The notes under the pieces were generated by a model. It saw nothing but the letters and a program-made list of their open reading frames with translations. It was not told where the DNA came from and did no database searches. Positions 8,666 to 17,210 of a stretch of 64,000 bases of DNA are shown here, one piece after another. Within the stretch, counting starts at the first letter, position 1. Each line of letters starts with the position of its first letter. Source of the stretch: a bacterium OM1 bin76 (lineage in GTDB: Bacteria; Actinomycetota; Acidimicrobiia; Spongiisociales; ZC4RG35). The stretch covers positions 1-64,000 of the forward strand of contig MPNA01000013.1 in the NCBI GenBank assembly GCA_002238785.1, given 5' to 3'. Made by a program: the position numbers and the translations under genes.

Positions 8666-9071
8666 GATCTAGCGCGCCTTATCTAATGAGATGTGATGGC
8701 AGACTTGTGCGAAGTCTGACCGAATGCGGCGCAGGTGTATCTGGGGCTCGTCTGCCTGGCAGTAGCTTGACAGCCGAAAGCTCGCGAATTTCCCCCCTGA
8801 GGGCTCCCTCCCCCGCCTCCACCCTTCCATGGGTTGCACAGGCTCCGCCCAGGGTAGAACGGAGTTTTTCCTGAAACGAGATGATCCCTCAACCTGTCCG
8901 AACGGCGCCGGAGCGAACAGCCTCGGTGTTTGGCTTCTATCAGTATGGGCCATCGGTGGGACAGAATTCAAGTGCTTGAGCCTACATTCTGTTCACAATG
9001 CGGTGTCAATCCAGAAGCGTCCCCCCACCACACCCCACAGGCCGAACCACGCTCTGACCGGCGGGAGATAC
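8666..9071. other. Intergenic region with second copy of the dispersed repeat
   Basis: A 406-bp gap between two minus-strand genes. No supported gene. It contains repeat copy B (about 8855-8972). The part next to 8665 probably carries the promoter of the DUF418 gene (minus-strand ttagataag at about 8679-8687 could be a -10). Confidence 0.5.
8855..8972. repeat. Dispersed intergenic repeat, copy B
   Basis: Homologous to about 5991-6113 in the same orientation. The shared block runs from tgtccga at 8894 to cagaattcaa near 8970, nearly ungapped against copy A. Upstream, agaacgg and the ctgaaacgag block match agagcgg and ctgataggag of copy A. Unknown function. Confidence 0.6.
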
Positions 9072-9920
9072 TCAACCGGCCGCCCTTCCGATCTGGGGCA
9101 TTGGCAACCGTATCCCACCGACGCCCAGGTCCCGTCGGCGGACTGCCAGCAAACCTATCACCATCAACACGACAGCGAGACCTGCCAGGACAAGGGTGTG
9201 CTGGGCATCAAGGCCGTAACGCAACGGGTTGGAAGCGTCGTAATAGTAGAAGGGCGAGAGCGGCTTCAGAGGGTCGAGACCCTCAACCAGCCCACCCAAG
9301 GAGTTGAGCAGGTAACTTCCCGCCGCTACCAAGGTAACCACCCCCAGCGAAAAGCCGCGAAGACCCGTACCTGCACCCACAGCCAATGCCAGGGATCCGA
9401 AGAACACCCCCAAGAGAACGGCCATAAAGCAACCGGCTGCGCTGTTGCCCAGGGGAATGTCCATCCCGAATAGCACGTTGTCCAAGGCCAGCGAGACAAA
9501 CAACGCCAGACCCAACACCATTTCGGTCAGTACCAGGGCCAACCACTTCTGCCACACCAACCCGAATCTGGACAGCGGCGTGGCCATCACCAAGTCGATG
9601 GTGCCGGCCTCCTCTTCCCCGGCTACCGCTCGAGCCCCCTGCGCCGCGCCGTAGATGGCGAACACCAGGGGAACGATCCATCCAAAGGCTTCCGCCCGCA
9701 TGAAACCCACGGGATCGAACAGGCTCTCCTCGCCCACCCCCATTATCGCCAGCAATTCGTCCGGATATGTCTCAAGCAGCGCCTCGAACTGATCCTGGTT
9801 GTCCCGCACGATGGGATAGACTGCCCCGATTCCCACCAGATACCCGAAAATGCCCACCACCCACCAAAAGAGAGAACGTCGGCGGTCTCGCAGAGTCTTG
9901 AAGGTCGCGTTTCCCAGCAT
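9072..9920 (-). CDS. ABC-2 type transporter permease
   Basis: The membrane subunit of an ABC exporter, about 282 aa. The start is taken as ATG 9920 (MLGNATFKTL), one base after the stop of the ATPase gene and preceded on the minus strand by gaggagag. A longer frame reaching 10067 overlaps the ATPase gene and is rejected. About six hydrophobic helices are visible, with a large extracytoplasmic loop after the first (about residues 40-80), as in ABC-2 permeases of the LinY/antibiotic-export type. The C-terminus carries an RRRDLG motif common to this family. The partner is the ATPase at 9922-10809. Substrate unknown; export of a lipid, antibiotic or envelope component is the usual role. Confidence 0.85.
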   Translation of the reverse strand: MLGNATFKTLRDRRRSLFWWVVGIFGYLVGIGAVYPIVRDNQDQFEALLETYPDELLAIMGVGEESLFDPVGFMRAEAFGWIVPLVFAIYGAAQGARAVAGEEEAGTIDLVMATPLSRFGLVWQKWLALVLTEMVLGLALFVSLALDNVLFGMDIPLGNSAAGCFMAVLLGVFFGSLALAVGAGTGLRGFSLGVVTLVAAGSYLLNSLGGLVEGLDPLKPLSPFYYYDASNPLRYGLDAQHTLVLAGLAVVLMVIGLLAVRRRDLGVGGIRLPMPQIGRAAG

Positions 9921-9921
9921 C

Positions 9922-10809
9922 TCAATTCTCCTCTCCTCGGTAATAATCGAGGAACAGCGCCTCCAAATCCGCGCCGTGACTGACCAGGTTCTGCACCCGG
10001 TGGTTCGCCACCGCCTTGACCAGTTCATCGATGCTGCCGATGACCTGGCAGTGGAGAACACTGCCATGCATGCTGGCAGAGCGGACTCCGGCTAGCCTCT
10101 CGAACTCGGCCACATCGGGCACATCTTCGAAAACGACTTCGAATGTGCGGACTGCCTTAAGGCGTAGAGCCTCCAGTTCTTCCACCTCCACCAAACGGCC
10201 TTCCCGGATGATCCCCACCCGATCCGCCATCCGCTCCACTTCCGAAAGAACGTGGGACGAGAAGAAGACAGTGACTCCTTCGGCATTGATTTCTTCCAAG
10301 AGTCGGTAGACCTCCTGCTGGACCAGCGGATCGAGTCCAGAAGTGGGTTCATCCAGCACCACCAACTCGGGGCGGTGCATCAGCGCCTGTACAAGACCGA
10401 GTTTCTGCCGGTTGCCCTTGGACAGGTCACCGACCCGCCGGGAGAGATCAAGATCGATCCGATCCGAAAGTTCCTCCGCCAGGGCATCTCCTCCCTCCCC
10501 GCGCAGGTTGCCGATGTAGGTCAGGAAGTCCCTGGCCGACATCCGTTTATAGAACTCGACCTCCCCCGGTAGATATCCGATCTTCCGCCTAACCGCCGGA
10601 TCACTTGGAGAGCCGCCCAAGACTTCCACAATTCCCTTCTGGGGCCGGATGAGATCCACCAACATCCGGATGGTGGTGGTCTTCCCGGCGCCGTTGGGAC
10701 CCAAATACCCGAAGAATTCTCCGACCTCCACCTCCAGATCGAGGTCCACTACCCCCCTGGCTTTGCCATAACTCTTGGTGACCCCGGCCAACCGAATCGG
10801 CGCGGACAA
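9922..10809 (-). CDS. ABC transporter ATP-binding protein (ABC-2 exporter)
   Basis: The ATPase of the exporter, about 295 aa. Walker A GPNGAGKT, signature LSKGNRQKLGL, Walker B LVVLDEPTSGLDP and the switch His in FFSSHVLSE are all intact. The C-terminal extension of about 80 aa (from RTFEVVF) is typical of CcmA/DrrA-like ATPases. I choose TTG at 10809 because GGAGG sits 7 nt upstream of it (plus-strand cctcc at 10817-10821); the frame remains open to 10890. The stop is one base before the permease start, so the two genes form an operon. Confidence 0.9.
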   Translation of the reverse strand: MSAPIRLAGVTKSYGKARGVVDLDLEVEVGEFFGYLGPNGAGKTTTIRMLVDLIRPQKGIVEVLGGSPSDPAVRRKIGYLPGEVEFYKRMSARDFLTYIGNLRGEGGDALAEELSDRIDLDLSRRVGDLSKGNRQKLGLVQALMHRPELVVLDEPTSGLDPLVQQEVYRLLEEINAEGVTVFFSSHVLSEVERMADRVGIIREGRLVEVEELEALRLKAVRTFEVVFEDVPDVAEFERLAGVRSASMHGSVLHCQVIGSIDELVKAVANHRVQNLVSHGADLEALFLDYYRGEEN

Positions 10810-10935
10810 ACTTACACCTCCACTAGTCGTGACCACTAAATTTACCGTCGGTAGCAGTCCGGGAGGATTGGATCTGCCGACAGTCCTCACGCCGCAGTGT
10901 CATCCAGCAGGTGGACCGGTCTGCTTGTTCTCTCC

Positions 10936-11847
10936 TCAGCCGGACCCGCCTCGCAGGTCCTCCAACTCCTCAAGAGTCTTGGGCCAGTCCTTTTTGAGGA
11001 GCCGCGACAGCGATCGATCCGCCAACAGCTTTCCTCCCGTCTGGCACGAAGCGCAATAGTTGGTTTCATTACTGGCGTAGACGATTCGCTGCACCGGCGC
11101 CCCGCACCGGGGGCAAGCCTCGCCGTACTTGCCATGGACGGCCATCTCCGGACGAAAGGCGGTCACCCTGGTCGGCCACTTCTCCCCGGTCTCGGCTGAC
11201 AACCGCTGTATCCACGATGTCAGCACCTTCCTCACCGCCCGGTGAAGCCGGGCGGCTTCCTGATCGGTGAGTCGGGTTGTCAACTTCACCGGAGAGAGCC
11301 GGGCTTCCCAGAGGATTTCGTCCGAGTAGGCGTTGCCGATCCCCGAAAGAATCCTCTGGCTGGTCAGGGCTCGTTTGAGGGTGTGGTTCCTGCCTCGCAG
11401 GGCTTCAATGAACTGGTCTTTGGAGATTTCCAGGGGTTCCAAACCTCCCCTGTCTTCAGCCGCCAGGTTCTCCTCTCCCGAGATCACCCATATGCCAGCC
11501 CGCCGTTTCGACCCCTGTTCGGTAAGCACCAGGGTCGAACCGGGAAACCCCCACGCCGCCAGGCCCACTTTGCCGGGCGGTTTGACGCCCGCTCGGTCAT
11601 GCCAGCGCAGCCGACCCGCCACCATCAGATGGATCACCAGAAACAACTGATCGTGATCGAACTCCCAAACGATGCGTTTCCCGATTCTCCGCAGGCCCAC
11701 CACGGTCTTTCCGACCACCTGCTCGTAGGGGGGTTGGTAGGTTCTTAGAACCGACATCGATCGAACCACGAACCCCGTAACCTGGTTTCCCACGATCCGC
11801 GGTTCCAGCGCTCGCAGATACAAGGCCACATCAGGCAGTTCCGGCAT
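10936..11847 (-). CDS. Fpg/Nei-family DNA glycosylase
   Basis: A 303-aa base-excision-repair glycosylase/AP lyase. Mature N-terminus PELP supplies the catalytic proline and glutamate. A lysine follows in RRIGKRI, and the helix-two-turn-helix region contains SDEILWEARLSP. The C-terminal zinc finger is CPRCG...CASCQTGG. The usual Arg of the finger loop (GRxT before the third Cys) reads SNET here, so lesion recognition may differ from classical Fpg. Closest in style to the Nei/Fpg-like group of actinobacteria. It stands alone, preceded by a short gap after the ABC exporter genes. Confidence 0.88.
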   Translation of the reverse strand: MPELPDVALYLRALEPRIVGNQVTGFVVRSMSVLRTYQPPYEQVVGKTVVGLRRIGKRIVWEFDHDQLFLVIHLMVAGRLRWHDRAGVKPPGKVGLAAWGFPGSTLVLTEQGSKRRAGIWVISGEENLAAEDRGGLEPLEISKDQFIEALRGRNHTLKRALTSQRILSGIGNAYSDEILWEARLSPVKLTTRLTDQEAARLHRAVRKVLTSWIQRLSAETGEKWPTRVTAFRPEMAVHGKYGEACPRCGAPVQRIVYASNETNYCASCQTGGKLLADRSLSRLLKKDWPKTLEELEDLRGGSG

Positions 11848-11917
11848 CGACTGACAAGGCTACCGACCGGCCTAGTCTTGGGTACTCAGGACTGCAAGAC
11901 CAGAACGGAGATTCACT

Positions 11918-12496
11918 GTGGTAGACACCCTCTCGACCATGCTTCCTCTCGGAACCCCCGCGCCGAACTTCTCTCTCACCGACACCGTGACCGGCGACAC
12001 GGTCTCCATCTCGGACTGCGATGGGAAGGCCCTGGTAGTGATGTTTATTTGCAACCATTGCCCGTTTGTCATCCACATCCAGAGAGGATTGGTCAGATTC
12101 GGAGACGACTACCAGGGAAACGACGTTTCCATCGTGGGGATCAGCGCCAACGACGCCAGGAATTATCCCGGCGACGCCCCGCATAAGCTGGCCGCCATGG
12201 CGCGCAAGATGGGATACGCCTTTCCCTACCTGTATGACGAGACCCAGGAAGTGGCCAAGTCCTACACCGCCGCCTGCACACCCGACTTCTTCGTGTTCGA
12301 CGCCGATCGAACCCTGGTCTATCGGGGACAGTTCGATGATGCCCGACCCTCCAATCGCATCCCGGTGACCGGTGCCGACCTCCGGGCCGCGGTGGACGCC
12401 GTCCTAGCCGACCAAGAGGTGTCTGCGGTACAAAAGCCCTCGATCGGATGCAATATCAAGTGGATACCCGGCCAGGAGCCCGACTACTTCGGATAA
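11918..12496 (+). CDS. Thioredoxin-fold protein (AhpC/TSA type)
   Basis: A 192-aa cytoplasmic thioredoxin-like protein. The GTG start at 11918 has acggag 7 nt upstream. The N-terminal block APNFSLTDTVTGD is peroxiredoxin-like. The active site reads FICNHCPFV: two Cys in C-x2-C spacing (CNHC), followed by a cis-Pro region (CTPDFFVF). This is the TlpA/AhpC-like group often named thioredoxin family protein. It probably acts as a thiol oxidoreductase or peroxidase with an unknown substrate. A C-terminal SIGCNIKW adds one more Cys. Confidence 0.82.
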   Translation: MVDTLSTMLPLGTPAPNFSLTDTVTGDTVSISDCDGKALVVMFICNHCPFVIHIQRGLVRFGDDYQGNDVSIVGISANDARNYPGDAPHKLAAMARKMGYAFPYLYDETQEVAKSYTAACTPDFFVFDADRTLVYRGQFDDARPSNRIPVTGADLRAAVDAVLADQEVSAVQKPSIGCNIKWIPGQEPDYFG

Positions 12497-12573
12497 CGGG
12501 CAACTACACCTAGAACGCCACGATCCCCTAAAACCCCGCGGATAGACCACGAGGCGCCATAACCTTCGAAGCC

Positions 12574-13752
12574 ATGAGTCGATTCAATAACAGTGTTCCG
12601 CCGCGCCGTTTTCTTCTGGCATTGTGCGCTCTCTCCCTAGTGGCAGCCGCATGCGGGGAAGATTCCCCGCCTGAGACAACCGAAGCCGCCCCGCAAACAA
12701 CCACCGCCGCGGTTCAGACCACCACCAGCACCGCCGCGGTGGCACAAACACCTACCACCACCGCCGCACCCCCAGAGACCATCAGCACCACAGTCGCCGA
12801 ACTGGCGCCGCAGTTCGAGCCAACCCGGCTCTCTTACCGCTACCCGGCAGAGGGAGAGATCGAATACTCCCTGTCCATAGAGCAAGAGGCCGCAATAACC
12901 CTGGAGGGCGGGCCTGCCGAAGAAATGCCACCCGGCCCTATCAAGATGGACACCACTTTGGAGGGAAGCACCACTTACCAGATCAGCCCCGGTCCCGATG
13001 AGAACACCACCACCATCAGGATCACCACCGATATCGCGATGATCGACAATGAGATGTCTATGGGTGGAATCAGCATTCCTGCCCCACCGGACGCCCAAGC
13101 ACCAGGATTCGAGGCGCCGATCGACATTACGGTGGTGGTGGATCAGGAGGGCAACGTGCTGGAATTCACCAGTGAAGCCCTCGACAGCCTCGGCTTGGGG
13201 GGGAGCTTTCTTCCCACCGTTACGGTGGGAAGCCAGGAATTAAGCCGGCCGTTCGGCCCCTCCTTCCCCGATCATCCGGTGGACATTGGCGACACATGGA
13301 CCGAACGAATCGAACAGGAAGGGCCGGCTGGCACGGGGGTGATCGTGACCACCGCCGAGCATCGCCTGGTGGAGGTGGAAACAGAAGCCGGGCGCACCAT
13401 CCTGGTGATTGAGAGCGAGTACCGGGGCGAGGGATTCGAATGGGACATGGGCGAATTGATGCAGGGTATGTTCGGAGCCTTCGCCGGTGAACTGAGCGAG
13501 GAAGACGCTCCAGAAGGTGAACCAGACATCCCGGAATTCGGTTTACTGGTGAGCGCCACCCCCAGCACCACCGTCGCCGTCATCCGCTTCGACCCACAAA
13601 CCGGATTGGTTATGGCGGGCGAATACCAAGCATCGGGAGAGGTGACCACCGACATGACCGTCCCCGATGAGACCGGTGAACCAGCTGGCATCTTATCTTC
13701 AATCAGCTACGACCAGACGGTGACCTACCAACTCATCAGCCCGGCCTCCTGA
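12574..13752 (+). CDS. Lipoprotein, DUF6263-like
   Basis: A 392-aa predicted lipoprotein. After MSRFNNSVPPRRF comes a hydrophobic helix and lipobox LVAAAC (Cys about residue 27), then a 45-residue Thr/Ala-rich linker typical of actinobacterial surface lipoproteins. The folded part (about 80-390) is beta-rich, with LSYRYPAEGEIEYSL at its start and WTERIEQEG midway. It resembles the DUF6263 family of lipoproteins in style, with moderate certainty. Function unknown. It may share a promoter region with the gene upstream (77 nt apart). Confidence 0.7.
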   Translation: MSRFNNSVPPRRFLLALCALSLVAAACGEDSPPETTEAAPQTTTAAVQTTTSTAAVAQTPTTTAAPPETISTTVAELAPQFEPTRLSYRYPAEGEIEYSLSIEQEAAITLEGGPAEEMPPGPIKMDTTLEGSTTYQISPGPDENTTTIRITTDIAMIDNEMSMGGISIPAPPDAQAPGFEAPIDITVVVDQEGNVLEFTSEALDSLGLGGSFLPTVTVGSQELSRPFGPSFPDHPVDIGDTWTERIEQEGPAGTGVIVTTAEHRLVEVETEAGRTILVIESEYRGEGFEWDMGELMQGMFGAFAGELSEEDAPEGEPDIPEFGLLVSATPSTTVAVIRFDPQTGLVMAGEYQASGEVTTDMTVPDETGEPAGILSSISYDQTVTYQLISPAS

Positions 13753-13780
13753 GCTTTTAGCAGCGTAACACCGAACTGTC

Positions 13781-14868
13781 TTATCGAAGGCGGGGAAGCA
13801 CCTCTTTGCCTAATAGGTCGATGCTCTCCATCCACCTGTCGAAGGAGAGGCGCAGGTCGAAAACCAGGTGGTCGACGCCCACGTCTTCGAACTTGGCGGT
13901 GGCGGCTACCACCTCGTCCGGGGTGCCTGCGATCAAGGAACCCTCGATGTCCTCGGCGGTCTCGAAGCGACCTGATGGAGGCTTGACCCACCATTTGCCG
14001 CGGGTGTTGGCCCAGGCCAGGAGTCCTTCGAGGGAAGTGCCTTCTATGGCCTCCTCGGTCGTCTCGGCGATGCTGGTCGGCGGGATGCAGGCCACTGTTG
14101 GCATGGGCCGCCCGTTGTGGTCGGTGAGCCTGCGCATCTGCGCCACCCTCTTGGCGATGGTGGGAAGGGTGATCCTTCCAGGCATCCAGCCGCTGCAATA
14201 GGTTGCGGCCCGGCGAGCCGAGGCGGGGGGCGGGGGGGCGGGGCTACGTGCCCCCCTTTGTGGGGGTGGGGGGAAGGTTTGCCCCTCCGAGACCCCCACC
14301 CGAGGAAATGGGTTGCGGCCGGGGGAGCGGGGGGGGGGGTGGCCCCGCCGTACCAGAAGGGAATGGGAACCGCCGGATGGGGGCGAATGGTGGCGTTGTC
14401 GAATCGGTAGTGCTCGTCTTGGTAGGTGACGTGGTCCTCGGAGAGCATCTTGGCCAGGATGCGGGCATTGGACTCAACCAACTCCGGCCGGAACACGCCG
14501 GTAATCCCCACGGCTTCGAATTCGAAGTCATAGCCACCGGCTCCCCAGGCGGTGATCAGGCGACCACTGCCGACCAGTGAATCGACCGAGGCAAGGATGG
14601 CCGCCACCACCAGTGGATGCCGGTAGGGAATCAGGGTGCCGGTGCCCAGCATGATCGACGAAGTGACAGCGCCCACCGAGGTCAACACCGTCAGCGGTTC
14701 CAAGAAGGCGCGATTAGGCGCTTCGAATTCTCCATGTGGCTCGAACATCAGGTGGTCTCGCACCCAGAGGGAGTCGAAACCCAATTCTTCCGCTCGCCTT
14801 GCACCATCCCAAAGCATGTCTCGGTCGGTATGACGACCGAAATGGGGCAGCAACAGTCCGAATTCCAT
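13781..14868 (-). pseudogene. LLM-class (F420/FMN) oxidoreductase, frame broken by an internal duplication
   Basis: Last gene of the large minus-strand operon. The N-terminal part (14868 to about 14300) reads as a luciferase-like oxidoreductase: MEFGLLLPHFGRH, LGFDSLWVRDHL, TGTLIPYRHPL, IPFWYGGAT. The C-terminal part (about 14230 to 13781, another frame) reads ARRAATYCSGWMPGRITL, WVKPPSGRFET and FDLRLSFD, matching paralogues at 52899-53864 and 58899-59867. Between them lies a noisy 110-nt duplication of the gene's own sequence that shifts the frame. The gene is either truly broken or intact with an assembly error here. In function it would be a flavin-dependent monooxygenase or reductase acting late in the pathway. 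It starts 3 nt after the amidohydrolase stop. Confidence 0.8.
14120..14340 (-). repeat. Degenerate tandem duplication within the LLM gene
   Basis: On the plus strand, ggttgcggcc at 14201 and again at 14311 marks a repeat with offset 110. Reading left from these anchors, 14262-14310 aligns to about 14152-14200 without gaps at roughly 60 % identity. The degenerate copy is rich in G and C runs, and one base is missing after ggcc. Because 110 is not a multiple of three, the reading frame is lost. Confidence 0.65.
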
Positions 14869-14871
14869 GGT

Positions 14872-16263
14872 TCAACTCCTCTTGGTGGCGTCGGGAATGG
14901 CTTGGCGACCGAAGCCAGGCGTCCCCACTACTTCTCCGTCGACATAGACATCGGCGCCCCGCACCAACGTGCGTTGCACCGCGCCCCGAATGGTTCGCCC
15001 ATGGTATGGTGTCCAGTCGATTTTGGAGAGCACCGACTCGTTGGTGATGGTCCACTCCCGATCAGGATCAACCAAAACCAGGTCGGCATCGGCGCCCGGC
15101 TCTATCCGGCCCTTTCCGGATAAGCCAAACAGACGAGCGGGGGCGCCCGCCACCACCTCCACCAACCGGCCCAGGGAGATTCGGCCCTGATGGTGGGCGT
15201 CGATCAGCAGGGGCAATTGATATTGGATGCCGGGCGTTCCGGTGTGGGCTGCCCACATGTCCTGGTAACCCACATCCTTTTCCTCCCTGGTATGGGGGGC
15301 GTGATCGGAAGCCACCATGTCGATCGAGCCGTCTCTCAACGCTTGCCAAACTGCCTTCTGATGGTGAGCGGGAACCCAATATGAAAGGACATACGGGCCT
15401 AGTTCCTGCACCAACTCCCAGGTGGCGAGAAACAGTCCCCAGTGGTTGACTTCACAAGTCACCTTGACTCCCCGCCGGCGCGCCGCGCGGATCATCTCCA
15501 CCTGACGGCTGGTAGTGGTATGGACGATGTGCAGACGGCATCCGGTGGCCTCCGCCAGGCGAAGCAGCAACGAGGTAGCGGTGTCCCACAACAACCCATC
15601 CCCGGTCGCCAGAGTGCGTGCATAGGCCTGGGGGCTCCGATCCCCCTCGGCCCAGAAGCGTTGCTCCACGACTTCCTCGATACGTTGATCATGGGGATGC
15701 ACCATTAGAGGCAGGCCCGTTGCAGCCACGGCCTGCATGGCCTCCAGCAGGTGTCCGTGGTCGTGAACTCCTATGGCCGCCGGATGGGGATAGGAGCGGC
15801 CGGTGTCGGCCACCATGTAGATCTTGTAGGCGGCTATCCCCTGCTCAGCCATGATGGCGATCTGGTCGGTCTGCTTGGCAGCCGGGTTGTGGTTGTAATC
15901 CACCAGGCTCTTTCTGTCATACAACTCCAGGGCAGATTCGAGGTCGGAGGCAGTCATGGTGGGCGGCTTCACATTGGGCATCCCGAACAATGTCGTGTAG
16001 CCACCGGCTGCCGCTGCCTTGGTGGCGGTCTCGATGTCCTCCTTGTGGGTGTAGCCGGGTTCCCGCAGGTGGACATGGACATCGACCCCACCCGGGAGAG
16101 CCCACAATCCGTTTGCTTCCACTACCTCCGCAGAAGGGGGAGGCACGATTGCCCCTGGTATGGTCACCCCTGAAATACGCTCGCCCGCTACCAGAATGTC
16201 CACCTTCTGCAGAGAACCGTTGCTAACCACCGAGGCGCCTCTGATGACTCTGGTTGTGTTCAT
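14872..16263 (-). CDS. Cyclic amidohydrolase (dihydroorotase/allantoinase-like)
   Basis: A 463-aa metal-dependent cyclic amidohydrolase, which would hydrolyse a ring amide. Start ATG 16263 overlaps the upstream hydrolase stop by 4 nt (ATGA). Motifs: DVHVHLREPG (two metal His at about 63 and 65, and an Arg), carboxylated Lys in AAYKIYM (about 147), VHPHDQ, HIVHTTTS and the catalytic Asp in ASDHAPH. The HxHxR arrangement is that of dihydroorotases, where Arg binds the substrate carboxylate; classical hydantoinases lack it. Inference: the ring substrate carries a carboxylate, in keeping with the carboxylate-type importer upstream. It is unlikely to be the biosynthetic PyrC because of the operon context. 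The paralogue at 57406-58842 sits in the second cluster. Confidence 0.87.
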   Translation of the reverse strand: MNTTRVIRGASVVSNGSLQKVDILVAGERISGVTIPGAIVPPPSAEVVEANGLWALPGGVDVHVHLREPGYTHKEDIETATKAAAAGGYTTLFGMPNVKPPTMTASDLESALELYDRKSLVDYNHNPAAKQTDQIAIMAEQGIAAYKIYMVADTGRSYPHPAAIGVHDHGHLLEAMQAVAATGLPLMVHPHDQRIEEVVEQRFWAEGDRSPQAYARTLATGDGLLWDTATSLLLRLAEATGCRLHIVHTTTSRQVEMIRAARRRGVKVTCEVNHWGLFLATWELVQELGPYVLSYWVPAHHQKAVWQALRDGSIDMVASDHAPHTREEKDVGYQDMWAAHTGTPGIQYQLPLLIDAHHQGRISLGRLVEVVAGAPARLFGLSGKGRIEPGADADLVLVDPDREWTITNESVLSKIDWTPYHGRTIRGAVQRTLVRGADVYVDGEVVGTPGFGRQAIPDATKRS

Positions 16264-17210
16264 TCGACCTCCTCGATAACCATGTGCTCTTCTCGGCCTG
16301 CAAATGTCTCGACAGCCCGAATCGGGGCTGCCGTCAAACCTCGTCGAAACCAATCCACCATTTGGGGGATGATTGTCTTGCCATATTGCCGGTAGGCGGC
16401 GTAGTGGGTCGTTTGCCGCTGGATGATCAGCCTCTTGGGAGGACCGGCCCGCTCATAGAGGGCTTCGGCATGCTCGGTGGGAGTGACCGGATCGTTCTCC
16501 ACCGCCACTATGAGCATTGGGCGGGGCGTGATCCGATCCACCACTTCAATGGGTTGGTAAGCCATGATCCCCTCCGCTGCTGCCAAAGGCAACCGGGTTG
16601 GAACCCGGGAGTCCACATCTCTTTTGATCGAGGTGGTCCGCCGTTCGGGGGTAGGGATCATGATCTCTTGAGGCCGGACGAGTTCCCCCTGTCCGGTGGC
16701 GACCCGCTTGGCCCGGTCGGCTTCCAGACGAGCCAGAAACTCGTACCACTCATGGACCCGTCGCATTCTCCTCAACCAGTCGCGACCGTCGGCGACCGGG
16801 ACCTGGGAAACCACACACTTCACTCGAGGATCGGCCGCTGCCAGAGACACCGCGTTGCCGCCTCCCGTCCCTCCCGAACCGAACACTCCGATCCGATCGG
16901 CGTTCACCTCCGGCCGGGTGGTGAGATAGGTCACGGAATTTATCAGATCCTCAAGCTGGCGAGTCGGGGAGAATGCCAGCGGGTCGCCTCCCGAATCCCC
17001 GAATCCCCGGTAGTCGATAATCAGGACAGCCATACCGGCCGCCACGAAGGCTTCATGGTAGGGTCCATACAGCCGGGCGGTGCGCAATCCCATCCAGCCA
17101 GGACCCTGCACTATCGCCGGGCCCGGTTCGTTGCGGCTGGGATCCGGCAGGTAGAGAGTCCCCACCACCCGCTCCCCCCCGCTGTAGAAGGCAACGTGTT
17201 GTTCCCTCAT
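16260..17210 (-). CDS. Alpha/beta-hydrolase with atypical nucleophile elbow
   Basis: A 316-aa alpha/beta-hydrolase-fold protein. Recognisable: YLPDPSRNEPGPAIV (strand), IIDYRGFGDSGG, elbow GVFGSGGTGGG, VENDPVTP (acid Asp) and THYAAY (His). The usual G-x-S-x-G nucleophile is absent: the Ser position aligns to Gly, with Thr two residues later. The paralogue in the second cluster (53854-54747) has a normal GVSYGG. The protein may use Thr, need another partner, or have lost esterase activity. It is coupled on both sides: it overlaps the GntR stop by 4 nt and the amidohydrolase start by 4 nt. Role in the pathway: hydrolysis of an ester, amide or acyl intermediate, unproven. Confidence 0.8.
   Translation of the reverse strand: MREQHVAFYSGGERVVGTLYLPDPSRNEPGPAIVQGPGWMGLRTARLYGPYHEAFVAAGMAVLIIDYRGFGDSGGDPLAFSPTRQLEDLINSVTYLTTRPEVNADRIGVFGSGGTGGGNAVSLAAADPRVKCVVSQVPVADGRDWLRRMRRVHEWYEFLARLEADRAKRVATGQGELVRPQEIMIPTPERRTTSIKRDVDSRVPTRLPLAAAEGIMAYQPIEVVDRITPRPMLIVAVENDPVTPTEHAEALYERAGPPKRLIIQRQTTHYAAYRQYGKTIIPQMVDWFRRGLTAAPIRAVETFAGREEHMVIEEVE

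Noticed and set aside
9072-10067. Longer start for the ABC-2 permease at 10067
   Set aside because: The extra 49 residues overlap the ATPase gene and are basic and low-complexity; ATG 9920 fits the one-base gap and a ribosome site.
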